Shown here: positions 37,301-50,349 of the stretch, piece by piece
How the letters are laid out: each line of letters begins with the position of its first letter
Numbering within the stretch: the first letter of the stretch is position 1
NCBI GenBank assembly: GCA_023055505.1
Contig: JALIRH010000023.1
Span: 10,846,271 to 10,910,270 of the forward strand
Source: Callipepla californica brunnescens
Taxonomy: Eukaryota > Chordata > Aves > Galliformes > Odontophoridae
DNA length: 64,000 nt
Reading direction: 5' to 3'
The notes under the pieces: model-generated
The model's input: the letters and a program-made list of their open reading frames with translations, nothing else
Told to the model about the DNA's origin: nothing
Databases searched by the model: none
Position numbers and translations under genes: made by a program

Positions 37301-38933
37301 GTAGAATGAATTAATTTACTGTGCAGTTCTTGGCTGGACTAACAATATAATTGAAGTGCAAATAAAGACAAAGCACACAAGCCAGGCAGATCCATTTTTC
37401 ACGGCAAGCATTCAGAAGTATACTGACTGTAGTGAGAACTGTCAGATCAAGTAGGCCTAGGTCACAATCCATTTTAAACGTTTGTCTCCCTGAGAATATT
37501 TAAGGGAGGTATACAGTGATATAGCCCTATTTCTTCAACTGGCTGAATATCATTGGAAAAGTAAGGACACTTTTCCAGCCAAGTTATTCAACAGTGCTAA
37601 TACCAGCGCTTGGTATGCTGATGTACTTTACAGCATGCATTTGAGCTCACTTGCCATGCAGCTACAACAGGCCACTTATGATCAGTAAATTTTAAGAAGT
37701 ACCAACTAGCTGTAGAAATGAAATCGGTCTACCTGGTACATATCACAAAAACACAGGCTTTAAAATCAGCTACCATTGGTTACATTTCCTGGAAACACGT
37801 GCCCCTACACAAATGATAATCCCTAGTTCAAATAACAACGTATAGCATGTGTTTGTTCCATTCCAAGGTTGCCACCAGTATGATTTTAGAGCTGAGTCAG
37901 CACTGAATGACTGAAGAAAAAACAGACACTTGCCAAGCAAAACAGTCATTCCAGCTTCTAATGGCCACCGCTGATCCCTACCTGTTGCCAGACCATGCAT
38001 ATACTTCTCTCCACAGTGTGTCCAGAAAGTGCTCTGTTGCCTGACTTGTCACAGAAACTGCAGAAGGTGCAGAAAAAATAAAGTGCCTTTTCAGGACTGC
38101 ATTGCAAGATGACAAACCATGCCATTCCCTGCATGTCCAGTTCTCTCGAGTTTCAGCTATAGCTCCTAGCCTCGTACTTCCCAGATGAAGTCTGCAAGGC
38201 TGGCAACTGCGTACAACTATTCATCTAGTTTATTTGCTTTCTGTGCTGAAAATACTCTCATAGAATATTAATGAAAAAATATTTACAATTTATTTACATG
38301 TAAAGTCAGTCACTTTAGAAAAGGCTGATAAGACATTTAAAGAAGGTAACATTCTATAAAGGGTATCATTTAACAAACATTTAGAACAACTGCAGATATG
38401 GAGAGAGATACTAGATGCTACCTTGGAGTCACTCCAGGCTAGGAGATGACTGTTACGATCCTGTTTTTTCAACTGATCTGAAGTCACATGAGGACCATTA
38501 CCATTACTGCCTCAGTGACTGTGTTGTCAGCCATCAACACAGACCACATCAGAGCCATCTCACTCCGCTCATTTACCTTCCCAGAACTGTGTATATTACC
38601 ATTTAAATCTGTCTCTTTAATGTGTCACACTAAGATGGCTAGAATTAAGAGGAAAGCCTCTTATTTTTCATCAGATGTGACGTTCTTTCTGCAAAACATT
38701 ATCTTTGCAAAACAGCAATCATTTAATGCAGATATGAAAGCATCTTTGTCTTCCATGTCCAACAGCAAATTTTTGTTGCCTGAGAGGGAAATGCGGCGAG
38801 GTTCAGTATCTCTTACTGGAAAAGAGAGCTTGCATTCTTCTCAATATTTCCCTTGCTGTCTTTAGGACTGGGCATGCATAATTTTGTTCATGACATTAAA
38901 GCTTTCTGTAGACTCTGAGGCAAAGCTAGATCT
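34390..38933 (-). terminator. RASGRF2: Probable RASGRF2 3'UTR with alternative poly(A) signals
   Basis: No other gene signature appears in the 4.5 kb after the stop codon, which suits a long 3'UTR. Two AATAAA hexamers on the minus strand (plus TTTATT at 38289-38294 and 38229-38234) lie about 640-705 nt after the stop, and an ATTAAA (plus TTTAAT, 34399-34404) lies about 4.5 kb after it. Proximal and distal cleavage are both possible. The extent is inference. Confidence 0.35.
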
Positions 38934-39026
38934 TCAGGCAGGGAGTCTGGGTTCAAGCTTTAGGGAAAGCTCATACAAAGTATCTTCATCTATGATGAGT
39001 GTCTTGTCAAGTAAGTAGTGAGTGAC
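38934..39026 (-). CDS. RASGRF2: RASGRF2 last coding exon with stop
   Basis: 93 nt: [20 protein letters not shown] then [10 protein letters not shown] and TGA. The acceptor is GCATTTCAG. A pyrimidine-poor A/G-rich patch on the transcript (39060-39110) lies in the intron just upstream. Confidence 0.96.
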   Translation of the reverse strand, partial: VTHYLLDKTLIIDEDTLYELSLKLEPRLPA

Positions 39027-42000
39027 CTGAAATGCAGAAAACACAGCTGAACAGATAATTTCTCTGCTTTTTTTTTTTTCTTCTTCTTTTTCCTCTTCAA
39101 TTTCTGGGGTCTGAGAAATAAAAAGTCTTTTCTTTGAATACACAGGCTGTCTTTAGACATCTTTTCATAGGTCCCATAAATGACAAGAAAAAAATAACTT
39201 CAGGATGAACATCAGTGCATGACTGTGCCATCTCTTATCCTCTAATCCCTGCACTCTGGAATTCTGTGGGAAATTATGTTCTAACTGAGCAGGAAGATCA
39301 TGTTTCTCTTTGAACCCATTCCCCTTCAAAACTGTGTTGGCTGAAATCCCAAGAGAGTTCTCAGAGGATGGCAAAAAACTTGCATCTACAAGCAGTGCTA
39401 AGGAAACCTGACATTACAAACCCGATTGCCTATATCTGTCTGTCCTCTCCTGTTTGTGGCAGCACAAAATATTCACTTCGGCTTTGAACAACAGCAGTGT
39501 CTCACAGCTAACTGCTTTAGCTTCATTGGTAGGTAACAGTGCCTTACCTTCTGCTGATGTTCTATGCGGTAGGAGGTCTGCTGGAACTGGCGTATTTCCC
39601 TGATGATGTGTGAGATCTTTTAAGAGAATACATAAATCTAGTGAGTACAACTTCATTTTGACTTCAGTTAGGCCCAGAATTTGCCAAATTTTGCAGCTAT
39701 TTAGGGAGTGGGGAAAAGAAGGGCAGAGATCATCTCCTAATGGCTTCCAAGGATTTCACTTCCTTAAGATAACCTTCTGTTGTAAAATCAGTCTCAGGTG
39801 ATCCATCTTCCTTCCCCTCTCACTGCATACTGATAACCTCCTTTATCTTTGCCTCGAGTTACTGTTGTAGAGTGCACCGTTACATGAAGATGAAGTTAAC
39901 ATTAATGGAGAAGCTTCCATGCTTCTCTCCAAGGGGTTTTATAAAACAACAGTTAAGAGAGAACCAACTTTGAAATGCTTTATTAAAAAGATAGTAGCAA
40001 ACTTGAAGGTTGTGAACACTATTTTCTGATGAATCACTACATTCTTCTCATTGAATTAATATTGCTCCCTTTGCTGCTCTTTCACAGTCTTAAGGCAGCT
40101 GCTTTTCCTATCAGTGACTTCTCAGTGAACAAACTGGAGACAAATTTACACCACACAAATCCTCAGTTTACCAGAAGGTGGTGATAGAAGACTGGGACAA
40201 CTGCTTTCAAATAGCTATCTATCATGCATGATGCAAATACTTGTAAGTTTTAGCAGTTACATTCAAAGCAGATGTAATTAAATCAGTAATTAGCTCATAA
40301 TTAAACATCTGTTGGAAAAGCATGCAAGGAAATGAAAATTACCATTCTCATTTTGGAAAAATTAACAAGGCCTTCCTCAGTGAAGTTTGGTGTTCCTTCT
40401 TCAATAAACGCTAGATCTGTCAGGTACATTCCCAGGTATGGAACAGCAGGTGGGTTACAACTGTCAAACAAGAAATTAGTGTATTTGCATATAAATAAAT
40501 TTATAAAACATTACTTTTATAACTCATGCAAACCCTTAATTACTTGAAGAAATTTTATACAGTGGATCGCGTTTGTTTGTAAAACTGACTTCACTTCAGC
40601 TGTATTTGCTCAATCTGTGACACACCAAATGGACTGCGTCAAGCATCTATTCGGATAAAAACCAGGTAGCCTCTCACTAAAGTAAGAAGGAGGAAGAAGA
40701 AAGGCTGGTATACTCTGGAAAATACCTTCAAGCATATTTCAGTCCCAGCCAACAAGAGGTATCAGAAACAGGTCCTGCAAACAAGCTAACAGTGCACAGG
40801 GACATGCTTCTGAGTGGCTGGTGCTCTTATGCATCAGTGTTAAGCTAGGCCACCAAAGGCCCATGTGCATGTGTGTGAATGCATCTGTGGGGATATACAT
40901 GCACGTGTGTGTAAATACACGGCATTTTTTCAGGGTTTTTTTTTTCAGCCTAGTAAACAGTGAATATAGGAAAGCAATAGAGAGATAGGAAGGATGATCT
41001 GGAAAACTAGGAATAGCAGCTCTGGACAATTGGGAGTAGCTTTTCTTCATGATAGCAGGAAGAATGGGATAATGACTGCTGCTTCCTACTGCAAAAATCA
41101 GTACTCCACCCTTGTTGATTTTTATCTCAGCATTAAAAACAGCAAACACAGTTTTCTGAAGCTCTGGCATGAGAAAAAACTGCTGTCTCTGCTTAGCTAA
41201 GCACTTCATTGTGAGTATTTTTATAATTTAAGGATGATTGTTGTGTACAGGCTAGCATTATATTGACTGAAAGGTACACTGCTTTACAGCAGTCTATTTT
41301 TAACACTTGTAATTATTCTAATAGTTCAATTCTTTGATTGTCTCAAAACCATTTAAAGTAGTTACAGTTCTCCATTCTGGAAAGCTCACCTTTAAATACA
41401 AAACTTATAAAAATATGGGTTTTGTATGTATGCAGTGGAGTCAAGATATGCGCAAACCATGAACCCCTTGCCAAAGTATATTTGGGATACTAAAATTGCA
41501 TATGGTAAAGCTAGCAAATAAATTAAATTAAAAAAAAAAAAAAATCAAGGATTACTGTAGAAATATACAGCCTGCTTTCCAGAGTGGCAGACTACAAGGG
41601 CTGGAAGGGTATAGGAGAGGAAATACCAATGTTCTGTGCATTGTGCTCCTCTAAGCATCAGCTACAGGGTGCTGTCAGAGATGACATAAGGGGTAAAGGG
41701 ATCTCTGCTCTGATTAAAGCTCATTCATCAGCCCTAAACTTATCAGGAGCGAGAAACTTTTCAGTCTTGTCTCTGACTACTTATAAACATGGCTTTACGC
41801 TTACTGAAGAAGTTTATCAGGATAAGTAAAACTCTTCACAGAGTAACAGTTGAATTTTTTTCAGTAATTCTCTGCAGCTATCATATTTACCTACTGCAGT
41901 GCTAGACTGTAGATACTGAGGAGAAAAGAAAAAATCCAAATAGAACAAATAACAATTTAAAAGGGCATTAAGGGAGAAGTGTTACCCAACATTAGAATAT

Positions 42001-45000
42001 CAAAATTAATCGAAGCCACTTCATCCATAACATACACTATCCACTGTTTGTAACAAAGCATAACTGTGTTGTATAGATAAGCATACTTCTTGAGTGTTTC
42101 TCTAAGATTTTTAAACCTTCCTTCAGACGACACAGTCTTCTGAAGCTTGTCCATGAGAGCTTTTGCCTAGAAGGAGAACACATCACAAACACCATTCACA
42201 GAAGACGTGGAATCAGATTTTTTTAAAAAGATGTAATTCACTTAGCATCTTCACCACGTTTTCAAAAGTAACAATACAGGTATAACAAATCCAGCCTCAC
42301 TGTAGTCCCTAATGCTTTTTTTCTGAAAAATGCAATTAGGCAGCCTTAGAAACTTTCAAGCGATGCACAGAATAAATATCTATGGTGATATTATTAGCCT
42401 GCAAATTCAGGAAAAAAAACCCCACGATCATTAAATTAATGACCAGCACCTCAATTTACTGTGATACAAGAATATTGGAGGCGTTATTTTGCATACTGCT
42501 GAGGCTCCACGGCTGGGTTCACTGAAACTAGAGACAGTAAAGGATGCACTGTCTTGCAGCCTGCACCAGACTGATCCTGCCTCAAGTTTCTGATAAAAGC
42601 TGAATGTATATTTGAAATGCTATTTCTACCTTAAAAGACTGTTTTTTTTCAGTGGGCATCATCACAGCTTGGTTACTCCACAAGTGAAAATTCATTTGTC
42701 ACATTTGAAATTGAAATAACTGAAATTCCAGTTAACAGGAAGGTGTAGGCAGAAACAGTCACAGCCTTCTTCAGGTTGATGACACAGTCCAATAATGTTT
42801 CTAATAAGCACTGGAGAATCGTGCAACAATATTAATTTGTTGGGCTTCATGTTTGTTCACTTTACATTTACAAATCCTAGACGTACTTTTTTTTTTTTTC
42901 TCTTACCCAAGAGTTTATATTGAAAGATTTTTATCATATTTTTAAACAGAACAAAGTAGCCACAAATAAAATGCATCTGAGAACAGCACAGTCAGAAAAC
43001 TGATTTTGTTATTTGGGCTGTTTGACTGCTTTGCAGTAACTGCAGAAACATATTGAGGAGAAAATGCACTAATAAAGGCTCACCTTCTTGCATATCAATT
43101 ACAGAGATATTTCAATTGGTTGGAAATAACTCTTTATCCAAATACTGCCTAACGTGGAAGTCACTGATTCTGTCCTACTGACCTCAGCACACTCTCACAG
43201 CACCACAATAAAATATTTCAATAGCAGAAAGATGAGATTTACATTGTTTAGTTTCTTTCAAGCCGTTTAAAGCAGATATTTTAATTCAACTGAAATCAGT
43301 TTGTTCTCACAAATAATTAATGACACCAGAAAGAGGATAGACTAAAAACAAAATACCTTGACATGACATACCAGAACAACCTGATGCTTCAAGCAAAAAA
43401 ATCAAGAGTACTGCCAAGCAGAAATATTTATCAGAGGAATCATACAGCACATTGCTCTCTGAACAATGCACTGATGAGAGAAATCTAGAAATCCTAAGTG
43501 TAATAATATCTTTCTTACCTGCTTGGATACTTTAGCCCAAGTTTTCTTCAGTCTGTAGATTGCACTTCTGTTCAAGGCTGATGTGATTTCTAACACGCCA
43601 TTGTAATTGTGCATACATCGACAAATATCAGCTACTGCTACCCACTTTTCAATTGAGTTAGCCCTGGAGCTGACATCAGCATAATTCATTATCTGGGAGG
43701 CAACAAGGTTACTCATCTGGGGGAACAAAAGGAAGACTATTCAGAGCAGGAGCTGTGGAGCAAGATAAATGGCATGAGAAAGCAAGGCTGAGAACCAAGG
43801 ACACTCCAGAAGAAAATAAAAACTTTGTCAAGTAAGCTGCACGATGGCTGTGTGATAATGAACCTATCCGGAGGAAGACTGTGTGGCTTGGAACAATTCA
43901 TGACCTTGATTGTGCCTGTATGCATGGTTAAGGAGCATCTACGGAATGATTTCTTGACATGTGAAGGGTGGTGGGAAAGTTACAAGAGAAAACAATACAT
44001 ACAAGAATGTACGTAAGGTATATTAGAACCTGTAATAAATGACTTGGATCATTCACATCTGAGTCCGTGCCTCAGACTCTGCACTCATCTCACCAAAGAG
44101 GACATTTAAATATAATCACTTTAGAAACAATTATTTAACAAAGAAGGTAGAAAACGTAACTGATGCACAATAGAAATTACAGCTCTTAATAAAATCAGAA
44201 AAAGCATATTGAGAACACTGCTGTAGGACAGCGGGTGTGAATGAGGGTATGAAAGAAGAATGTGGTGCACCTTAAAGCCAACAGCAGTAACACTGGTTGG
44301 AGTGTCAGGAAAATTCAAGGAAAATGGTAAAAAACCAAACAGATGGAGATTCAAAGGGCATTCATTAAACAGATTTGGTTTTATGTTTTCACTATGAAAA
44401 AATTGTTTTATTCTCTAAGCAATAAAACAGTCTAGAATAGTTCAAAGTGTTTTAGTCTATTTTATAGCTATTGAAATGCTGAGAAGCAATTAATGAAAAA
44501 GGAGAAGCTTTGTATGCGTTGATTTTAAAACGTTATCAGAAGAAGACTGCAGCATTCAGCCACTGCTAGATAAGAAATTATAAAATGTTTTAAAAATGGT
44601 ATTTTTGTTCCAGAGGTCACAAGCAGTGTCAAAGAGTTCCCAGAAGGCAATCCATACTTGTAGTACTCACATCATTAAAATGTTGACTAGTTTTCATAAT
44701 ATAGGGTGTTCTCTCATTTTTATCCAGTTTCATCCAGCCTTGCCCAAGAAACTCTCTAAATAATGAGTGGAGAGACGAAACAAAAACAAAAATGTAATTA
44801 ATGAACGCACCACGGAGTTTCTGTCTGTAACTGTAGCCTAAATGTGTTCCAAGTACACCTCATATTTTTAGAAGCTAACTACACAGCTCTATACTAATTC
44901 CAGCACTCCATTATTACATTATTAATGTAACAAAGAAAGCTGCAAGTATAAAGAAGATTTTAATGCCATCCTCCAATTTTTGCATATAAGTTTTATGACC

Positions 45001-48000
45001 CTATTTGAAATTGGTCTTATCAGTGTACACGACGACATGAACTGTAAACTGTTGCATGAGGAAAGTTTGGCATTCCCTCCGCAGACACTGAGCACTTCCA
45101 TACTTTATTCACTTACATCACAGATTTTTTCACAGACACAGACTGAAAAAACTCAGCCTTTCAAAAAATGATCAAACTATAGGGGAATCATAAGCAACAA
45201 CAGAAACAACCAAAATGTTTTATTCTGTTATATATGCAAATTTCTTTGCCTGGATGTCAGTAGCATGAATTAAGGTAGCACCCAGAATCAGTTAATAACT
45301 CATGCACTCACTTCAGGCAGTTGTAGAACACTTACTCATAGGGTATGCTTCTGAAAACTATGTGGTCTAAGAGAGTTATCTGCTCTGCAAGCTCCATGGC
45401 TGACAAGGTCTCAAAGCACTCTGGTTTCGGACATTCTGACTGCAAAAGCGAGAAAAACATGCAAGGATCTCCCTCTGCATCGAAGTGCATTTCAGAGAAC
45501 GGTGTATTAAAAACTTCATGTGCATTTTCAATGGAGAACTGTGATTAACTTATTTGTGACAGATAAATAAGAATGAATTAAACATTAACCACGTGAGGAT
45601 AAACACAAGGCTGGAAACCCACATAAAAATAGGCACATACGAAGTTATGAGTATGCAGGCAGGTTAACTAAAGTCTATGCATTCTGTGCCACTTTCCATG
45701 GAATCACTCACTGCTCACACATTTAGTTGTATCACTGCTTAGGAGATGATGGTGACTGTAAATTTGGAGAACAGTTCTCATCAGTGAAAGACAACTAAGG
45801 TTCTGATGGCTGTTGAGGTGGTAGATATTTATTACATCAGATATACTCCCATCTTTCTCTTTTTTTATTTTCTCATCGTGTCATTAACACCAAATCCCAA
45901 AGTTCTGCCCTAACTATCTTTGATATAGCACCAAATTCTCACTCTAAACTGAAATGTACATTCGTGGTATAAAAGAACAGTACTTCTGTCCTGAGTTGGA
46001 AAGCTGAAGAAGAGATACAGTTTGGTATTGATTTTTGCATACTAAATATGCAAAATCTCTATGGGCATATTTACACGTACATTTCAGGATAAACTTACCA
46101 TCTGAATGATATCCTCTATTTTTAAATGAGTATCATCTTGATCATCCTGAGAAAGTGCCCTAAAAAATTAAGCAGCAAACATCACTTATTAATAAAATAA
46201 CCTGTGGTTATAAGAAACCTTCTCAGAAAGAGGCAAGCATGTTCACCTAATATAAATTCTTAAACTGCAATTGAAGATGTGAATTAAAATTAATAATATT
46301 GCAACTAAAAACTAATTTACTGATTTCAATGAAGTGTACAAGCGGTATATCAGCATTATGTTAGGTAAAATGCCAGTTATGGAGAGGAGAGGAACTGCAT
46401 CTCCAGCCTCTCCTTTGCTTTTCAAATGGCATACTAAATGACATTTTGGAGAAATGTTTGAGTAATCAACATTTGTGAAGTAAACACAGTACAATAGGCA
46501 TGCATGAAAGAGTGATTCACAGGGAAGTGTTGTTCTTTGGCACTATAGACAGTCCACGGATCTACACAAAGAACTCTGAACATAAAAGCAGACAACAAAC
46601 AGCAGATTTTACTTGTAGGAAGTGCATGCTGTGCTTTCAGTAACAGAAGCATTAAACCATGTTTCCAATCCTCCTGTAGAGCCTATGATTATTATCCTCT
46701 AATGTTATTTCAGAATAATGGGTCAAAAATGAACCCCGTGGAAGAAACAAGTATTTACCTAAGCCCATCCTCTTGAAAGCATTAACTCAGTACACCATTC
46801 TAAGATCTTATCCCCTCCTTTTAATGTGTGCTATTTAGCCTGCGAACAATCAGTCTCAGTGCTAAGTTTAATGGGTCTTCACTCTTGGGAGGATCCTGCT
46901 TGAAAAGATTTCAGGGATTTTTTGTTATAATAACATTCTCTCCAAAAAGGCAGGAAACATCTTGACTGTCAAGATTACTGTACGTGTAACATGTAATTCT
47001 ACTCCATTGGTACTGCTTAGATTCCAGCTGGAGTACTATGACCAGCCCTGAACATCACAACAGGACAAAGACAACACGGTATGAGTCTAAATCAAAAAGT
47101 CTGATAGAGCATTTGGGAAGTATAGACTCAAATAAACTTCGAATAGGCTGGATGTATGTAATACAGGAAAGAATATTTAGAGAGAAAGAAAAAATACGCT
47201 ACTGTCTAAAAGATTGGCTATAAAGACAAAACGATAGGGCAAAAAATTGCCAGACTTATTCAGATTAAGGAAGATTTAGTTTAAACATTATGCTCAAATT
47301 TTCACCTACAGCTGGAAATCACTGAGACAAGTTTTATGCAGAAGTCACAGAATATTTATCAATTAAGTTTCCAAGGAAAGCTTAGGTGACTGTTATCAAA
47401 GAAACTGCAGCTTCACTGATTGTTCCATAAATCAGCTACTGAAGAAAGTGTCTGCTCATGGTTCCTCTTTTTAGCACTCTGTATGGATAACCTTTCTATG
47501 TGCCACTTGAGAAGGGACTGAAAGGAAAGGACTATATTGCCTAGGGCCTTCAGCAGTGAGTGTAAAATATGGAATCTGTTTTATGTGGGGGAGAGGAAGC
47601 ATTAATGTTTAGTACACTATTTTCTTCTATTGTTTCTTTTTGGTATGCAAAACTGGAGGACTAGGTTAGCAGAGATACACAGAAAAAGGATCGTGCCTTC
47701 ATTTCAGCCTATCAAATCCAGACAAAATGCTCATTTCTTCATAACAGTTGGAAATGTTTATGTCTAATGGGCAAGCCATGCAGAATCTTGAATGTCATGA
47801 AAACATAGTTTCTTCGCAATACAGTTCTCTGCAGCCTCAGTAACTGCAAACAGACTGGCAGTCTGTGTTTCCTCAGCAGCTCGTTCTGTGCTGCAGCGTA
47901 CAACTGACTGCCTCTAGAAAGATAAGCTCATCATGCAGCACGAGTATGTGTATCCCTAGAATTAAAACAAACAAACAAAAAAAAAACCAACCCCAAAAAC

Positions 48001-50309
48001 AGAGGGCTTGCCCTCCTGTCCCAAGTATTCTCAGTAATCTTGATAACAAACCTCATAATCTGAGTTCCTTATATTTAACATTAAATAAGTTGGAGTTCTT
48101 GACATTGATACAGGAAAGATTGTACTTGCTTAACAGAAATTAAAAGATATGAGATTCTCAAAAGGCTCAAAATTCTTAACTTCTTCCCTTCTTTCTGATA
48201 TTTCTTTTATGACATGCGTATTATTTATATAGCCTTTAATCCCTGGCTCTACAGAGATGGCTTGAGCTTTTTCTCTTAACACAATGTATGCATGAAAAAA
48301 ATGTGCCAATTTTTAAATATTCAGAGGACATCACCTCTCTCCAGACTAAGCATAAAATTACTTCTTAATAAAATCAGTAGTGGCTTCCATTTCAGTCTGC
48401 ACTGTTGCTGGGCTTAAGACAATTAATTTCAACAGAGGTCTAGGAGCACATGCTGAGCTCCTCAGTTCTGCTTGGGCAGTTGCCATTAAATACCTCCTGG
48501 AAATCAGGAGAGGAGCTCAGGTTCATGTGAAAAGACAAAAGAAAGCAGAGCTAAGGAAACATTTTGCATAACTATTAAACAATATCTCTCTCAGCAGGAG
48601 TGAATGGAGTGACAACTCACTGTTATTCACATATAGGAAGAAGGTAAAATTCTTACAAATGAAGAAAGCAAGTATGTAGGAAATAACTTTCTAATTCCCA
48701 CACTTAGTAGCTACAATTAAAATTCTGTCATTTAAACTATTCTTCATGCTTGACTAGTCAAAATAATTTTCAACATACAACTTTAAATTTTGTTCCAAAA
48801 TACCTGCCTTTTCTTTTACTATACATAAAATATTTTTCAAAACATTTTAAAAACTGGAGTAAGTTATACAGCCTCAAATGGATTGTCTGATGAGATCATA
48901 CAGGGTAAAAATGTTGGTCATGTACCAATTTTGACCTCCACATATTCCTTCATTCCATGTACATTGATACCGAGGAAGATGAAGTAGAAAGTGTTTCTTG
49001 AACCTCTCTTTCCCCACATGCGACTAGTGACCAACCAAGTTATCTGCTGCAGTACTTTACACCTTCCTGGTTCATTGTCATTGAAATGCCATAGATTTCA
49101 GGGGTTACTAAAAAAGGATGATTAAATCCCAAGCAAACCATACTTTGGTACGTTTGCCTAGATTTCTAAAATAATATTGAATAAAAAGAAGTTATTTTAT
49201 TCCACAGAGAAACCCTGTCAGTTCATTCACCAAATTTCCCTATGTGAAAGAAATATCAGCTTTTCTCTCCAGTGACTCAAGAAGGCATGAACCAGTACAG
49301 CATATCATAAACACTTTCCTTGCCATTCAGTTTCTGTGCTGAGTCTCCCCTAGAGCTTAGCGTAATGTTTCTGGAATGCAAACCATCCTTATCTCTTCCT
49401 CTAATATCTGCCAACAAGAATGATTAAAAGGAACTGATTTTCCAAGAAATGGAGACATGCATGTGTGTATGTAAACTCATAGGCTGCGTGAGGTTTTAAA
49501 ACAAGACATTTGTATCCAGTATTCTTCAAGGAGATACACCTTGGCACATACGCATGTGGAGATTCTAAAATAGTTTTTCAAATGATCAAACTACGGGGGA
49601 ATCATAAACAATAACAGAAACAGTCAAAAAATTTCATTCTGTTATGTAAGCAAACCTGTTTGCCTGAATGTCAGCAGCATGAATTAATGTGGTGCCCAGA
49701 AACAGTTAAAACTCATGCACTCACTTCAGTCAGTCATAGGAGAACACTTACTCATAGGGTATGCTTCTGAAAACTATGTGGTCTAAGGGAGTTATTTGCT
49801 CTGCAAGCTCCATGGCTGACAAGGTCTCAAAGCACTCTGGTTTCAGACATTATGGCTCCTTCAAAGAGATACCCCAAGCATCATCTCATATGCAGAGTCT
49901 CAAAGTGTTTGAACATTATATTTACAGTAAGAAATCCTCACTCCGAATTTTTCTGCTTTTCTGAATTGAGAGTGAGCGATAAAAAGGGAAACGAAGAGCT
50001 ACAGCGGAGGGATGGAAGTCAAGAATTCTGATACATGTGGTAAGCCTAGGTCTTTTAAACCTAAAAGCAGGCAGAAAGCACCTCTTCAGAACAACTAGAA
50101 AATCTATTTTATGAAACTCACATCACAGTTGGATGTCTGCATGGAGGATATATTTACTGGCGTACCCCCACGTGCTGTTTTCATCCTGGCCCAGGAAAGA
50201 CTTCTGAATGAAAGTTTCATCAAAATTTTCTTATAAATCTGTACTTTTGCATATAAAATATGCTGTCAAAAGTCTTCAAACTAATATGTAGTAATAGTAA
50301 AAAACTTCT

Positions 50310-50349
<40 letters not shown>

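Noticed and set aside
45345..45548. Two similar plus-strand frames at 45345 and 49761 that look like a duplicated small gene
   Set aside because: Both are antisense shadows of the RASGRF2 exon and its intronic copy.
47038..47223. A 61-codon plus-strand frame with regular charged residues
   Set aside because: It overlaps a probable old CR1-like fragment and has no start context or splice structure.
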